A stretch of 64,000 nt of DNA from Merdicola sp963557785 (GTDB lineage: Bacteria > Bacillota > Clostridia > TANB77 > CAG-508): positions 24,822 through 88,821 of the forward strand of contig CAUWBF010000008.1 of the NCBI GenBank assembly GCA_963557785.1, written 5' to 3'. Of the stretch, positions 32,805 through 42,819 are shown piece by piece. Position 1 is the stretch's first letter, and each line of letters begins with the position of its first letter. Below the pieces are notes generated by a model that saw nothing but the letters and a program-made list of their open reading frames with translations, was not told where the DNA came from and made no database searches. The translations under genes and the position numbers were made by a program.

Positions 32805-34187
32805 ATGGTAGAATCAATGGAAAAAATAGTAGCATTATGCAAAAGCAGAGGATATATATATCCAGGTTCAGAAATTTATGGAGGATTAGCAAACACTTGG
32901 GACTATGGACCACTTGGAGTAGAATTTAAAAATAATGTAAAAAAAGCTTGGATGAAAAAATTCATTCAAGAGGATAAACACAATGTAGGACTAGATGCAG
33001 CAATACTAATGAATCCACAAACTTGGGTAGCTTCAGGACATGTTGGAGGATTTAGTGATCCACTAATAGACTGTAAAGAATGTAAAACAAGACATAGAGC
33101 AGATAAATTAATAGAAGAATGGATGCATGAACATAATTGTGAAGAAATAGTTGACGGATGGCCAGATGAAAAAATGGTTAAATATATGGATGATAACAAT
33201 ATTGTGTGTCCAAACTGTGGAAAACACAATTTTACAGCAATAAGAAAATTCAATTTAATGTTTAAAACTTTCCAAGGAGTTACAGAAGATGCAAAATCAG
33301 AAATATATTTAAGACCAGAAACAGCTCAAGGTATATTTGTTAATTTTAAAAATGTATTAAGAACAACAAGAAGAAAACTACCAATGGGAATAGGACAAAT
33401 AGGAAAAGCTTTTAGAAATGAAATTACACCAGGAAACTTTACATTTAGAACTCGTGAATTTGAACAAATGGAATTAGAATTTTTCTGCAAGCCAGGAACA
33501 GATTTAGAATGGTTTGAATATTGGAGACAATATTGTAAAAACTTCTTACTAAGTTTAGGAATGAAAGAAGAAAATATTAGATTAAGAGAACACAGTAAAG
33601 AAGAACTTGTATTCTATAGCAAGGCGACTACAGATATAGAATTTGCATTTCCATTTGGATGGGGAGAATTATGGGGTATTGCAGATAGAACAGACTATGA
33701 TTTAAGTAAACATATGCAACACTCAAAAGAAGACTTTACATATTTAGATCCAGAAACAGGAGAAAAATATGTTCCATACTGTATAGAACCATCTTTAGGA
33801 GCAGATAGAGTTGCATTAGCATTTTTATGTAATAGCTATGAAGAAGAACAATTAGATGAAGGAGACAGCAGAGTTGTATTACACTTACATCCAGCTCTTG
33901 CACCATATAAAGTTGCAGTACTTCCATTATCTAAAAAACTAAGCGAAAAAGCAGAAGAAATATATGCTAATCTATCTAAAAAATTTATGTGTGATTATGA
34001 TGAAGCAGGTTCAATAGGAAAACGTTATAGAAGAGAAGATGAAATAGGAACACCTTACTGTATAACAGTTGACTTTGATACTTTAGAAGATAATAAAGTA
34101 ACTATAAGAGACAGAGATACAATGGAACAAGTTAGAGTAAATATAGATGAACTTGAAAATTGGATAAATGAAAAATTAGAATTTTAA
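32805..34187 (+). CDS. glyQS: Glycyl-tRNA synthetase, class II homodimeric type
   Basis: This 460-residue enzyme charges tRNA-Gly. It is the single-chain alpha2 type found in Firmicutes with T-box control and not the alpha2-beta2 type. Motifs include CKSRGYIYPGSEIYGGLANT, WDYGPLGVEFKNNVKKAW, two cysteine pairs (CKECKTRH and CPNCGKHNF) that may bind zinc, motif 2 GIGQIGKAFRNEITPGNFTF and motif 3 with GADRVALAFL. A C-terminal anticodon-binding domain begins about residue 365 (LAPYKVAVLPLSK). AGGAGGT precedes the ATG. Expression follows the T-box upstream. Confidence 0.97.
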   Translation: MVESMEKIVALCKSRGYIYPGSEIYGGLANTWDYGPLGVEFKNNVKKAWMKKFIQEDKHNVGLDAAILMNPQTWVASGHVGGFSDPLIDCKECKTRHRADKLIEEWMHEHNCEEIVDGWPDEKMVKYMDDNNIVCPNCGKHNFTAIRKFNLMFKTFQGVTEDAKSEIYLRPETAQGIFVNFKNVLRTTRRKLPMGIGQIGKAFRNEITPGNFTFRTREFEQMELEFFCKPGTDLEWFEYWRQYCKNFLLSLGMKEENIRLREHSKEELVFYSKATTDIEFAFPFGWGELWGIADRTDYDLSKHMQHSKEDFTYLDPETGEKYVPYCIEPSLGADRVALAFLCNSYEEEQLDEGDSRVVLHLHPALAPYKVAVLPLSKKLSEKAEEIYANLSKKFMCDYDEAGSIGKRYRREDEIGTPYCITVDFDTLEDNKVTIRDRDTMEQVRVNIDELENWINEKLEF

Positions 34188-34192
34188 AAATA

Positions 34193-34226
34193 AAAACCAG
34201 ATGTTTATTAGACATCTGGTTTTCTA
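34193..34226 (+). terminator. Terminator of the glyQS operon
   Basis: A perfect 12-bp stem (34193-34204 with 34212-34223, AAAACCAGATGT) with a 7-nt loop ends in a short T run. Confidence 0.8.
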
Positions 34227-34253
34227 TTTAGCCTTGAAATATGTATATACCTA

Positions 34254-34283
34254 TTTACAGGAAAATTCAATTTGGTATATAAT
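34254..34283 (+). promoter_or_regulatory. Promoter of ppdK
   Basis: TTTACA (34254-34259) and TATAAT (34278-34283) are spaced by 18 nt, about 50 nt before the start codon. Confidence 0.7.
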
Positions 34284-34335
34284 ACTAATAGTAATTATGA
34301 GAGAAAAAACAAAAGAATAAGTGGAGGAAATTACA

Positions 34336-36960
34336 ATGGAAGAAAAATATGTATATCTTTTTAAAGAAGGAAATGCAGATATGAGAGAATTATTAGGAGG
34401 AAAAGGAGCAAACTTAGCAGAAATGTCAAATTTAGGTATGCCAGTACCTCCAGGATTTATAATAACAACAATGGCATGTAACAAATACTATGAAGATAAT
34501 CAAACAATATCAGAATTAATAGAAAATCAAATACTAGAGGCTTTAAATCAATTAGAATCTATGACTGGAAAAAAATTAGGTGATAGAGAAAATCCTTTAC
34601 TTGTATCTATAAGATCTGGAGCTAGAGTTTCTATGCCAGGAATGATGGATTCAATATTAAACTTAGGTATAAATGATGAAACAGTAGAAACATTGGCAGT
34701 AAAAAATGAAAGATTTGCATATGATAGTTATAGAAGATTTATACAAATGTATAGTGATGTAGTAAAAGATATACCAATGTCACTTTTCGAAAAGGCAATT
34801 GAAACAAAGAAAATACAAAGAAATCTAAATTCAGATACAGATATGGATGCAAATGATTTAAAAGATCTAGTAAAAGTATTTAAAGGAATTTATAGAGAAA
34901 ATAAAGGTGAAGATTTTCCTCAAAATGTAAAAGAACAATTATTAGAATGTATAAAAGCAGTATTTAAATCTTGGAATAATCCAAGAGCAATAACATATAG
35001 AAGACTAAATGATATACCAGGAAATTGGGGAACAGCAGTTAATGTACAAGCAATGGTATTTGGAAATATGGGAGATGATTGTGGTACAGGTGTTGCATTT
35101 TCTAGAAATCCTGCAACTGGAGAAAATGAAATATTTGGTGAATTTTTAATGAATGCTCAAGGAGAAGATGTAGTTTCAGGAGTTAGAACACCTATGCCAA
35201 TATCTACACTAAAAGATATAAATAATACAGCCTATGAAGATTTTTATAAATATGCAAAAAAACTAGAAAAACATTATAAAGATATGCAAGATTTAGAATT
35301 TACAATAGAACATGGAAAATTATATATATTGCAAACAAGAAATGGAAAAAGAACAGCAAATGCAGCATTAAAGATAGCTGTAGATATGGTAGATGAAGGT
35401 TTAATTGAAGAAAAAGAAGCGGTAATGAGGGTAGAACCAAAACAACTAGATCAATTATTACATCCAAACTTTGATCAAGAAAAAATAAAACAAGCTACAA
35501 TTATAGCAAAAGGATTAGCAGCTTCACCAGGAGCAGCTACTGGAAAAATAGTTTTCTCTGCTAAAAGAGCGGTAGAACTAAAAGAAAGTGGAGAAACAGA
35601 ATTAATTTTAGTAAGATTAGAAACATCACCAGAAGATATAGATGGAATGAATGTATGTAATGGAGTATTAACTGTAAGAGGGGGAATGACATCACATGCA
35701 GCAGTTGTAGCAAGAGGAATGGGAAGATGTTGTGTTGCAGGCTGCTCAGAATTAACAGTAAATGATGAAGAAAAATACTTAGTAACAAAAGATGGAAAAC
35801 AATATAATGAAGGAGATTATATATCATTAGATGGAGGAACAGGAAATGTATATGATGGCAAAATAGATACAGTACCTGCTTCTGTAACAGGAAATTTTGC
35901 TAAATTAATGGATTGGGCAGATCAATATAGAAGATTAAAAGTAAGAACAAATGCAGATACACCTAAAGATGCAAACCAAGCATATGAATTTGGAGCAGAG
36001 GGAATAGGATTGTGTAGAACAGAGCATATGTTCTTTGCACCGGACAGAATATCAGCTATTCGAGAAATGATTGTTTCAAAAACAGTAGAGCAAAGAGAAA
36101 AAGCACTAGAAAAATTATTACCAATGCAAAGATCAGACTTTGAAGGGTTATATAGAGCAATGAAAGGATACCCAGTAACGATAAGATTATTAGATCCACC
36201 ATTACACGAATTTTTACCACAAGACGATGAAGAAATATCGAAATTAGCAGAAGAGATGAAAATAAGCTCTAAAGAATTAAAAGATATTATTTTAGGACTT
36301 CATGAATTTAATCCTATGATGGGGCATAGAGGATGTAGGTTAGATGTAACATATCCAGAGATAGGAGTAATGCAAACAAAGGCCATAATTCAAGCAGCAA
36401 TTAATGTTAATAGAGAAGGAATGAATGTTGTACCGGAGATAATGATTCCACTAGTTGGAGAATATAAAGAAATAAAATATGTAAAAGAAATCATAACAAA
36501 AACAGCTGATGAAGTTATAAATAAAGCAGAGGTAAAATTAAATTATCATATAGGAACAATGATAGAGATACCTAGAGCAGCACTAACTGCAGATGAAATA
36601 GCTATGGAAGCAGAATTTTTCTCATTTGGTACAAATGATTTAACGCAATTAACATTTGGATTTAGTCGTGATGATGCAGGAAAATTCTTAAATGATTATT
36701 ATAACAATAAAATTTATGAATTTGATCCATTTGCTAAAGTAGATCAAAAAGGCGTAGGAAAACTTATGAAAATAGCAACAGAATTAGGAAGAAAAACAAG
36801 ACCAGATATTAAGCTTGGAATATGTGGAGAACATGGTGGAGATCCATCTTCAATAGCATTTTGCCATAATATAGGATTAGATTATGTATCTTGCTCACCA
36901 TACAGAGTTCCAATAGCAAGGTTAGCAGCAGCACAAGCAGCATTAAAAGAAGTTAAATAA
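34336..36960 (+). CDS. ppdK: Pyruvate, phosphate dikinase
   Basis: PPDK interconverts pyruvate, ATP and phosphate with PEP, AMP and pyrophosphate. The 874-residue protein has the N-terminal nucleotide-binding domain (GGKGANLAEMSNLGMPVPPG, RSGARVSMPGMMDSILNLG), the phospho-histidine domain TVRGGMTSHAAVVARGMGR (about residue 450) and the C-terminal PEP-binding barrel ending in GICGEHGGDPSSI with the catalytic Cys (about 828). The frame opens at GTG 34321, but GTGGAGGA is the ribosome binding site for ATG 34336. In anaerobes it often works glycolytically and saves ATP. Confidence 0.98.
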   Translation: MEEKYVYLFKEGNADMRELLGGKGANLAEMSNLGMPVPPGFIITTMACNKYYEDNQTISELIENQILEALNQLESMTGKKLGDRENPLLVSIRSGARVSMPGMMDSILNLGINDETVETLAVKNERFAYDSYRRFIQMYSDVVKDIPMSLFEKAIETKKIQRNLNSDTDMDANDLKDLVKVFKGIYRENKGEDFPQNVKEQLLECIKAVFKSWNNPRAITYRRLNDIPGNWGTAVNVQAMVFGNMGDDCGTGVAFSRNPATGENEIFGEFLMNAQGEDVVSGVRTPMPISTLKDINNTAYEDFYKYAKKLEKHYKDMQDLEFTIEHGKLYILQTRNGKRTANAALKIAVDMVDEGLIEEKEAVMRVEPKQLDQLLHPNFDQEKIKQATIIAKGLAASPGAATGKIVFSAKRAVELKESGETELILVRLETSPEDIDGMNVCNGVLTVRGGMTSHAAVVARGMGRCCVAGCSELTVNDEEKYLVTKDGKQYNEGDYISLDGGTGNVYDGKIDTVPASVTGNFAKLMDWADQYRRLKVRTNADTPKDANQAYEFGAEGIGLCRTEHMFFAPDRISAIREMIVSKTVEQREKALEKLLPMQRSDFEGLYRAMKGYPVTIRLLDPPLHEFLPQDDEEISKLAEEMKISSKELKDIILGLHEFNPMMGHRGCRLDVTYPEIGVMQTKAIIQAAINVNREGMNVVPEIMIPLVGEYKEIKYVKEIITKTADEVINKAEVKLNYHIGTMIEIPRAALTADEIAMEAEFFSFGTNDLTQLTFGFSRDDAGKFLNDYYNNKIYEFDPFAKVDQKGVGKLMKIATELGRKTRPDIKLGICGEHGGDPSSIAFCHNIGLDYVSCSPYRVPIARLAAAQAALKEVK

Positions 36961-36980
36961 AAATAAAGTAGGATATAAAA

Positions 36981-39218
36981 ATGTTAGATAAAAATTATAT
37001 AAGAGAACAAATTAATAATTTAATAGTAGAAAAAGGATATGATAGTAGAGTTAAGCCTATGCTAGTAGCTTTTTTTACTGCTATGTCTAATAGATATAAT
37101 TACACAGAGGAAAAGCTAAAAAAAGATATAGAAACATATAAAGATAGAGTAAGTAAAATTAGTTTCTATAATATAGGAATAGATAATTATATGTATGACT
37201 ATTCTAAAGAATTAGTTTTTGATAGGGAATTAATTGAAGATTTAAGCCCAAGAAATATTGAAAGATTCATAAAAACTACAATAAAAGCAAATTCAGTAAT
37301 ACTTATAAGTGATTCATATAAAGCCGTAGAAGATTTTATAGAAATGTCTTCTGTTGCAAATATATATGAATATCCAGATGACTTAAATAGTAATATAAGC
37401 AGTATGGTAGCAAGTGCATTTGATATAAATATAGAAGAATTACCTCAAGTATATAACAATATGCATCAAAAAATGAGTGGATTAGATAGAAAAAAAGATT
37501 TTGAAGAATATGATTATTTCACTAATGCGCGTACTATCCTACATACAATTAATGATAGAATAAAAGACATTCAAAACGGAGAAAATGTAAGAGAAGCATA
37601 TAAAGCGATTTACGCATTATCACTTTTAAATATGAAAATAAAAGTGTGCGATGATAAATTAGTAGATGAAAGTACAGTTAAAAACTATATACAATTAGTT
37701 GAACAATTTGATAAATATAAAAATATATTTGGAATAAATTCTGAAGAATTAGAAGATGTTGCCGTAGACAAAAATAATTGGCATCTTAAAGCTAATGAAC
37801 TGTTATCGCAATTAGAAGAACAATTTAAAGATGTTACAAAATTGGATACATATACAGAGAATAAGCAAAAAGTAACATATTTTGATAGAAAAGAAATAAT
37901 GCAAGAGCAAGCAGAACTAAATCTACAAGTAGATAATACTATAACCCCAGAACAAATAGAAGAAAGAGTTTCTAAATTAATAGAACAAAAAGGATATCCA
38001 AAAGAATTTGAAACTGTTATTTATGAATTCTTTAAAAGAAGTGCCAAAGATTTTGAATGGGATAGGGAAACAGTAGAAAAAAAGATAGAAAATCTTTCAA
38101 GAAATGTAGACAAATTTGAATATATTGTAGAAAAAAAATCAAGTATGGTAGCTTGCTTTGAGTGTAATGCAAAAAGAATAGCTATAAATTATGATATAGC
38201 ATTTATAAGCAATGAACAGCTTGCAAGTACTGTTATGCACGAACTAAGACATGCAACAGATCAAACAGTAAGAGAAGGAAAAAGAGCATTTGAACAAGGT
38301 TTTTTATTTGGTGATAACTTATCTGAAAATCAAAGTAAAGGACTAAATGAATTAGTAACTGAAGCTGCAACAGTAAAAATTACTGGAAAGAATCCATATA
38401 AAGATAAATTTGCTACAACATATAATTTAGATGGATATGAAGAATTATCATTTGCAACAACAATGATATCATCAGCATTAGGAATGTCTGAATCAGAATT
38501 TATAAAATTAGCAGACAAAGGAGAATTAAAGCTTAAAGAAATATTAGATACAAAATATCCTGGACTAGATTTACCAAGCAAAGTAGATAATATAAAAGAT
38601 ATATTAAGTAATATGTATAGTAAAGAAAATGGGGAACATGATGTAGCAGGTGGAATTATAGGATATATTAAACTATATGATGTACTAAAAGACATTTATA
38701 ATCAAAGAAATTTTATAGATATGCAAATGCTAGGATATGATAAAACAAGAGCAAGATATGATGAGTATAGACTAAATAGAAATATGGTATTAGCTCAAAG
38801 AGATTTAAGAGCGCCAAAGAGAACATTGAAAAAAATTATGCCTGAATATGAAGAAATTAGACAAAAAGCTAAAGTAGATAAAAGTGAAAAAGAGAGTTTT
38901 AAAGATTTAGCAAAAGGAATATCTTCTCAAATAGAGAAAAAGGATAATTCAGAATTAGCAGAAAGTGCCAAAAATATTAGAAGATATAAACGTAAATTTA
39001 TTACCATGTTTGGACAAAAGAAAAAAATGTTACCAGAAGGAAAAGAAGAAAAAGTAGTAAAAGTAAATGAAACGTTTGAAGACAAAAGAAAAAATTTTTT
39101 ACAAGAAACAAAAGAGGAAGTAAATATATCAGAAATAAAACCTACAAATAATGATACAAGAGAAGGAAAAACAGTAGTTCAAGAAGAAGTAACACAGGTA
39201 GAGGATTCAAGACAATAA
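36981..39218 (+). CDS. Uncharacterised large protein with a zincin motif and internal duplication
   Basis: This 745-residue protein has no signal peptide or membrane helix. Residues about 6-60 (YIREQINNLIVEKGYDSR, then YNYTEEKLKKDIETYKDRVS) and 322-382 (QIEERVSKLIEQKGYPKE, then FEWDRETVEKKIENLSRNVD) are clearly repeats of one unit. After the second repeat comes VMHELRHATDQ with His420, Glu421 and His424, a zinc-peptidase HExxH site, followed by NELVTEAATV whose Glu457 or Glu461 could be the third ligand. No such motif follows the first copy. The C-terminal 130 residues are highly charged and probably disordered. It follows ppdK after 20 nt. The substrate is unknown. Confidence 0.8.
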   Translation: MLDKNYIREQINNLIVEKGYDSRVKPMLVAFFTAMSNRYNYTEEKLKKDIETYKDRVSKISFYNIGIDNYMYDYSKELVFDRELIEDLSPRNIERFIKTTIKANSVILISDSYKAVEDFIEMSSVANIYEYPDDLNSNISSMVASAFDINIEELPQVYNNMHQKMSGLDRKKDFEEYDYFTNARTILHTINDRIKDIQNGENVREAYKAIYALSLLNMKIKVCDDKLVDESTVKNYIQLVEQFDKYKNIFGINSEELEDVAVDKNNWHLKANELLSQLEEQFKDVTKLDTYTENKQKVTYFDRKEIMQEQAELNLQVDNTITPEQIEERVSKLIEQKGYPKEFETVIYEFFKRSAKDFEWDRETVEKKIENLSRNVDKFEYIVEKKSSMVACFECNAKRIAINYDIAFISNEQLASTVMHELRHATDQTVREGKRAFEQGFLFGDNLSENQSKGLNELVTEAATVKITGKNPYKDKFATTYNLDGYEELSFATTMISSALGMSESEFIKLADKGELKLKEILDTKYPGLDLPSKVDNIKDILSNMYSKENGEHDVAGGIIGYIKLYDVLKDIYNQRNFIDMQMLGYDKTRARYDEYRLNRNMVLAQRDLRAPKRTLKKIMPEYEEIRQKAKVDKSEKESFKDLAKGISSQIEKKDNSELAESAKNIRRYKRKFITMFGQKKKMLPEGKEEKVVKVNETFEDKRKNFLQETKEEVNISEIKPTNNDTREGKTVVQEEVTQVEDSRQ

Positions 39219-39221
39219 AAT

Positions 39222-39255
39222 AAAAGATGCCGCTTATTTAGAAGCGGCATTTTTT
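39222..39255. terminator. Bidirectional terminator
   Basis: ATGCCGCTT (39227-39235) pairs exactly with 39242-39250 around a 6-nt loop, with A-rich sequence to the left and T residues to the right. It overlaps the end of the minus-strand lonC-like gene. Confidence 0.85.
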
Positions 39256-41612
39256 GCATATTTTTTTAATTTTTCATAAGCTAAGTAATTAATCGTTCCT
39301 GCAGGGAAATTACCATTTTTATCTTTTTTACCAGCTGGAACGCCAGTTAAAACTTCGATACCTTCATCTATAGTAGAAACAGAATAAATATGGAATAAGC
39401 CTTTTTTTACTGATTCAACTATATACTCTGGAAGGTGTAAGTTTTTAACATTTTGCGTAGGAATCATAACTCCATGAGATCCATCTAAACCTCTTTCAGC
39501 ACATACTTGATAAAATCCTTCTATTTTTTCATTAACTCCTCCAATAGCTTGAATTTCACCTTTTTGATTAACAGATCCTGTTACTGCAATAGATTGGTTA
39601 ATTGGAATTTCTGATAAGCTAGAAAGTATAGCATATAATTCTGTACTTGAGGCACTATCACCATCTACACCATTATATAATTGCTCAAAACATAAACTTG
39701 CAGTTAAGCAAAGAGGGAAGTCTTGTGCAAATTTTTCTCCTAAATAACCACTTAGAATTAATACACCTTTTGAATGAGAAGAACCAGAAAGTTCAACTTC
39801 TCTTTCTATATTTATAATTCCTTCTTTACCCATAAAAGTATTAGCAGTTATTTTAGAAGGTTTTCCAAAAGAATAATCACCAATAGTCATAATAGTTAAA
39901 CCATTTATTTGTCCAACTACTGAGTCAGAAGTATTTATAAGTAAAGTATTATCTTTAATCATTTCTAAATATCTTGAATCATATTTTTTTACTCTTTCAA
40001 TACGTTCTTGAAGAGCTTTTTCAATATATTCACTAGTTATAATTTTAGATTTTCCCATTTTTGCCCATGTTGCAGCTTCACCTATAATTTGAGATAAATC
40101 ATTAAATTTAGTAGATAATTTATCTTTATCATCAGTAAGAGCTGTAGCATAATCGATAAGTCTTGCAACACCAGATCTATCTAGATGAGGAAGTTCTTCT
40201 TTTGCACAAAAACCGTGAGCAAATCTAGCTAATTTTTGCATATTTTCTAAGTTTCTAGGTGCATCGTCTTCAAATTCTACTTTTATTTTAAATAGTTTTC
40301 TAAAATCATTATCTAAAGATAATAAAGTATGATAGATATTACTATTACCAATTAAAATAACTTTTAAATCTAAAGGAATAGGCTCAGGTTTTAAAGATAC
40401 CATAACCATAGAAGAACGTTGATCTGCAGCATTTTCTATATTTAAAGCTTTAACCTTTAAAGCCTTCTTTAATGTTTCATAACAAAGACTATTTGAAACT
40501 AAGTCATCTGCTTGGAATATTATATATCCACCATTAGCATAATGAAGAAGACCTGGTTTTAACATAGTATAATCTGTTTTTAAAGAACCATAATAATTTT
40601 CATATTCTAATCTTCCAAATATATTATGATAAGAATAATTAGAATCCATAATTACAGGTGCGCCTTCAAGAGAACTATTATCTACAAACAAATTAACTCT
40701 ATAATTTAGCCAAGGAGCAGGAGCATCTGGCTTTGGAACGTTAGATTTTTGTTCAGTAGGTTCATCTGCCATAAAGACAGAAATATTTTTTAAAATATCT
40801 GTCTTAACATCATTTAAAAATTTATTGATTTTTTTATTTCTTTTGAATTGTGCTTTTATATTATTAATATGAACATTAATTGTAAGTAAAGCAATATTAG
40901 ATTGCCATTCTTCAATTTTTTTATCAGCACTTTTTTCAATATTTTTAATTTCACTAATTACTTGTATTATTTGTTCTTGAACAATAGTTGATTTATCTTC
41001 AAATTCCTTTTTAATGTTATCATCTAACTTATCAAACTCTTCTTCCTCAATAGTCTTTCCATTTATAACAGGCATCATATAAATACCATTTTGAGCACTT
41101 TTAACAAAGAAGCCATATTTTAGAGCTTCTTTATTCAATTTTTCCATAAGAGAACTTTTCTTGTCTTCAAATTCTTGTTTTATTAAATTTTTTTCTTTTT
41201 CAAAATCTTCGTTATTAAATGTATTTTTAATATCCTTTTTGATGTCTTTTATGAAATTGTCCATTGCAGACTCAAATTCTTTACCTTGACCTGCAGGTAG
41301 AGAAACAGCGATTGGTTCATTAGGTTTATCAAAGTTATATATATAACACCAATCACAAGGAGTTTTTTTCTTTTTAGAGATTGTATCCAAATAATTTTTT
41401 GTATACATAGTTTTTCCAACACCACTAGGACCTTCTAGATAGATATTATATCCTTTAACACTAACATTAATTCCGAATTCAAGAGCTTTTATGCCTCTAT
41501 CTTGACCAATACCATCAACAATAGATTCAAGCTCTTCAGTAGTATCAAAGTTGAAAATATTTGGATTACAAACAACCCTTAAATCTTTGTAACTTAGTTC
41601 ATTTTTTTTCAT
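39234..41612 (-). CDS. Lon-like ATP-dependent protease (LonC type)
   Basis: The protein has 792 residues. It starts with an AAA-type P-loop, YLEGPSGVGKTMYTKNYL, interrupted by a long charged coiled-coil insert (about residues 115-270), continues with the second half of the AAA domain (HYANGGYIIFQADDLVSN) and ends with an S16 Lon protease domain. The catalytic Ser is S653 in VDGDSASSTELYA and the Lys is K696 in GGVNEKIEGF. It lacks the Lon N-terminal substrate domain, so it belongs with the LonB/LonC-like AAA_32 group. It is the last gene of the tsaE-tsaB-rimI operon, 28 nt after rimI. Its target proteins are unknown. Confidence 0.92.
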   Translation of the reverse strand: MKKNELSYKDLRVVCNPNIFNFDTTEELESIVDGIGQDRGIKALEFGINVSVKGYNIYLEGPSGVGKTMYTKNYLDTISKKKKTPCDWCYIYNFDKPNEPIAVSLPAGQGKEFESAMDNFIKDIKKDIKNTFNNEDFEKEKNLIKQEFEDKKSSLMEKLNKEALKYGFFVKSAQNGIYMMPVINGKTIEEEEFDKLDDNIKKEFEDKSTIVQEQIIQVISEIKNIEKSADKKIEEWQSNIALLTINVHINNIKAQFKRNKKINKFLNDVKTDILKNISVFMADEPTEQKSNVPKPDAPAPWLNYRVNLFVDNSSLEGAPVIMDSNYSYHNIFGRLEYENYYGSLKTDYTMLKPGLLHYANGGYIIFQADDLVSNSLCYETLKKALKVKALNIENAADQRSSMVMVSLKPEPIPLDLKVILIGNSNIYHTLLSLDNDFRKLFKIKVEFEDDAPRNLENMQKLARFAHGFCAKEELPHLDRSGVARLIDYATALTDDKDKLSTKFNDLSQIIGEAATWAKMGKSKIITSEYIEKALQERIERVKKYDSRYLEMIKDNTLLINTSDSVVGQINGLTIMTIGDYSFGKPSKITANTFMGKEGIINIEREVELSGSSHSKGVLILSGYLGEKFAQDFPLCLTASLCFEQLYNGVDGDSASSTELYAILSSLSEIPINQSIAVTGSVNQKGEIQAIGGVNEKIEGFYQVCAERGLDGSHGVMIPTQNVKNLHLPEYIVESVKKGLFHIYSVSTIDEGIEVLTGVPAGKKDKNGNFPAGTINYLAYEKLKKYAKNAASK

Positions 41613-41640
41613 TAGTAAAACCTTCTTTCTATAAGAATAT

Positions 41641-42081
41641 TTAATTTATTTTCTTAGTCATAATGATTGCATTATCTATATTATTATAATATTTCTTCCT
41701 AATACCTAAAGTAGAAAAACCAAATTTTTCATACAAGTGTATAGCACTATGATTATTTTCATTTACCTCTAAAGTAAGAGTTTTAAAATTAGTCTTTTTT
41801 GCTAAATTTATTAATTCTTCTAAAAGTTTAGAGCCAATTCCTTGATTTCTAATATCTTTTCTAGTAACTATATTAGTAATATGTACGTCATCATAAGCTT
41901 TCCAAATTCCAGCAAAACCAACTATTTCATCATCTGATTTTGCAACTATATACATAGAATTAGGATTTTCAAGTTCAGACTTAAAAACATTATAAGTCCA
42001 AAAATCATCAAATTTATCGAATAATGTATCTGATATAAGATTTAAATCAGAAATTGTCATATTATATAATTCTAAATTCAT
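41641..42081 (-). CDS. rimI: Ribosomal protein S18 alanine N-acetyltransferase
   Basis: RimI acetylates the N-terminal alanine of ribosomal protein S18. The 146-residue GNAT protein has the acetyl-CoA loop RKDIRNQGIGSKLLEELI, the ITNIVTRKDIRN strand and the closing LTLEVNENNHSAIHLYEKFG, a RimI hallmark. GAAGGA precedes the ATG. It sits between tsaB and lonC, and the tsaE-tsaB-rimI order is the conserved Firmicute arrangement. Confidence 0.95.
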   Translation of the reverse strand: MNLELYNMTISDLNLISDTLFDKFDDFWTYNVFKSELENPNSMYIVAKSDDEIVGFAGIWKAYDDVHITNIVTRKDIRNQGIGSKLLEELINLAKKTNFKTLTLEVNENNHSAIHLYEKFGFSTLGIRKKYYNNIDNAIIMTKKIN

Positions 42082-42104
42082 AAAAATTTTCCTTCTTCAA
42101 AATA

Positions 42105-42797
42105 CTAATTATTTTTATCTAACATCATTTCAGCTTGAGATTTTTTTAAATATAATGGAGATAAAGAAGAGGAAGATATATTATTTATATATTTAATATA
42201 TGCAGCTTTACCTATAGATACAGCATTTTGATTGTTTAAATCTTCCGATGCTAATATAGAATTTTTGAATTTATCTAATATTTTATCTTTATAAATAAGA
42301 GCTCCATCACCAACAAAATTAATAGTATTATTACCAAATTGTGATAATTCTAGCAAACAAGAATCTATACTAGTAGCACATAAATCTGTTAATAGAGAGT
42401 ATCCATTTGTTGCTTTATCTTTTTTAAATAAAGCATAATATACATTATTATGCTTTGCATCTATTATAGAACAAACATATTCAGAATCTAAGTTATAGCT
42501 AAGTCCTTCTAAAGAAGAAATACCAATTGAAGGTTTACTATAAACATCAACAAAAGCCTTAACTGTAGAAACTCCAATACGTATACCTGTAAAAGAACCT
42601 GGACCAATAGAACATGAATATAAGTCTATGTCTTTTAGACTTAAAGAAGTTTTCTTAAAAGCTTCATCAATCATTGGCATAAGGTTTTGTGAATGTGTTA
42701 AACCATCATTGCTTGAATATTCATATAATATGTTTAAATCATCTAAAATAGCTACACTGCATATGTTGCTAGATGTATCTATAGCTAAAATTTTCAA
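42105..42797 (-). CDS. tsaB: tRNA t6A biosynthesis protein TsaB
   Basis: TsaB is the ASKHA-fold scaffold that binds TsaD and TsaE in making N6-threonylcarbamoyladenosine at position 37 of ANN-decoding tRNAs. The 230-residue protein begins MKILAIDTSSNICSVAIL and continues with SCSIGPGSFTGIRIGVSTVK, both diagnostic. It lacks the metal-binding histidines of TsaD, as expected. The start is TTG 42797 behind AGGAAGTG. It lies 22 nt after tsaE and 23 nt before rimI in one operon. Confidence 0.95.
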   Translation of the reverse strand: MKILAIDTSSNICSVAILDDLNILYEYSSNDGLTHSQNLMPMIDEAFKKTSLSLKDIDLYSCSIGPGSFTGIRIGVSTVKAFVDVYSKPSIGISSLEGLSYNLDSEYVCSIIDAKHNNVYYALFKKDKATNGYSLLTDLCATSIDSCLLELSQFGNNTINFVGDGALIYKDKILDKFKNSILASEDLNNQNAVSIGKAAYIKYINNISSSSLSPLYLKKSQAEMMLDKNN

Positions 42798-42819
42798 AAT
42801 TTACACTTCCTAACTAAAA

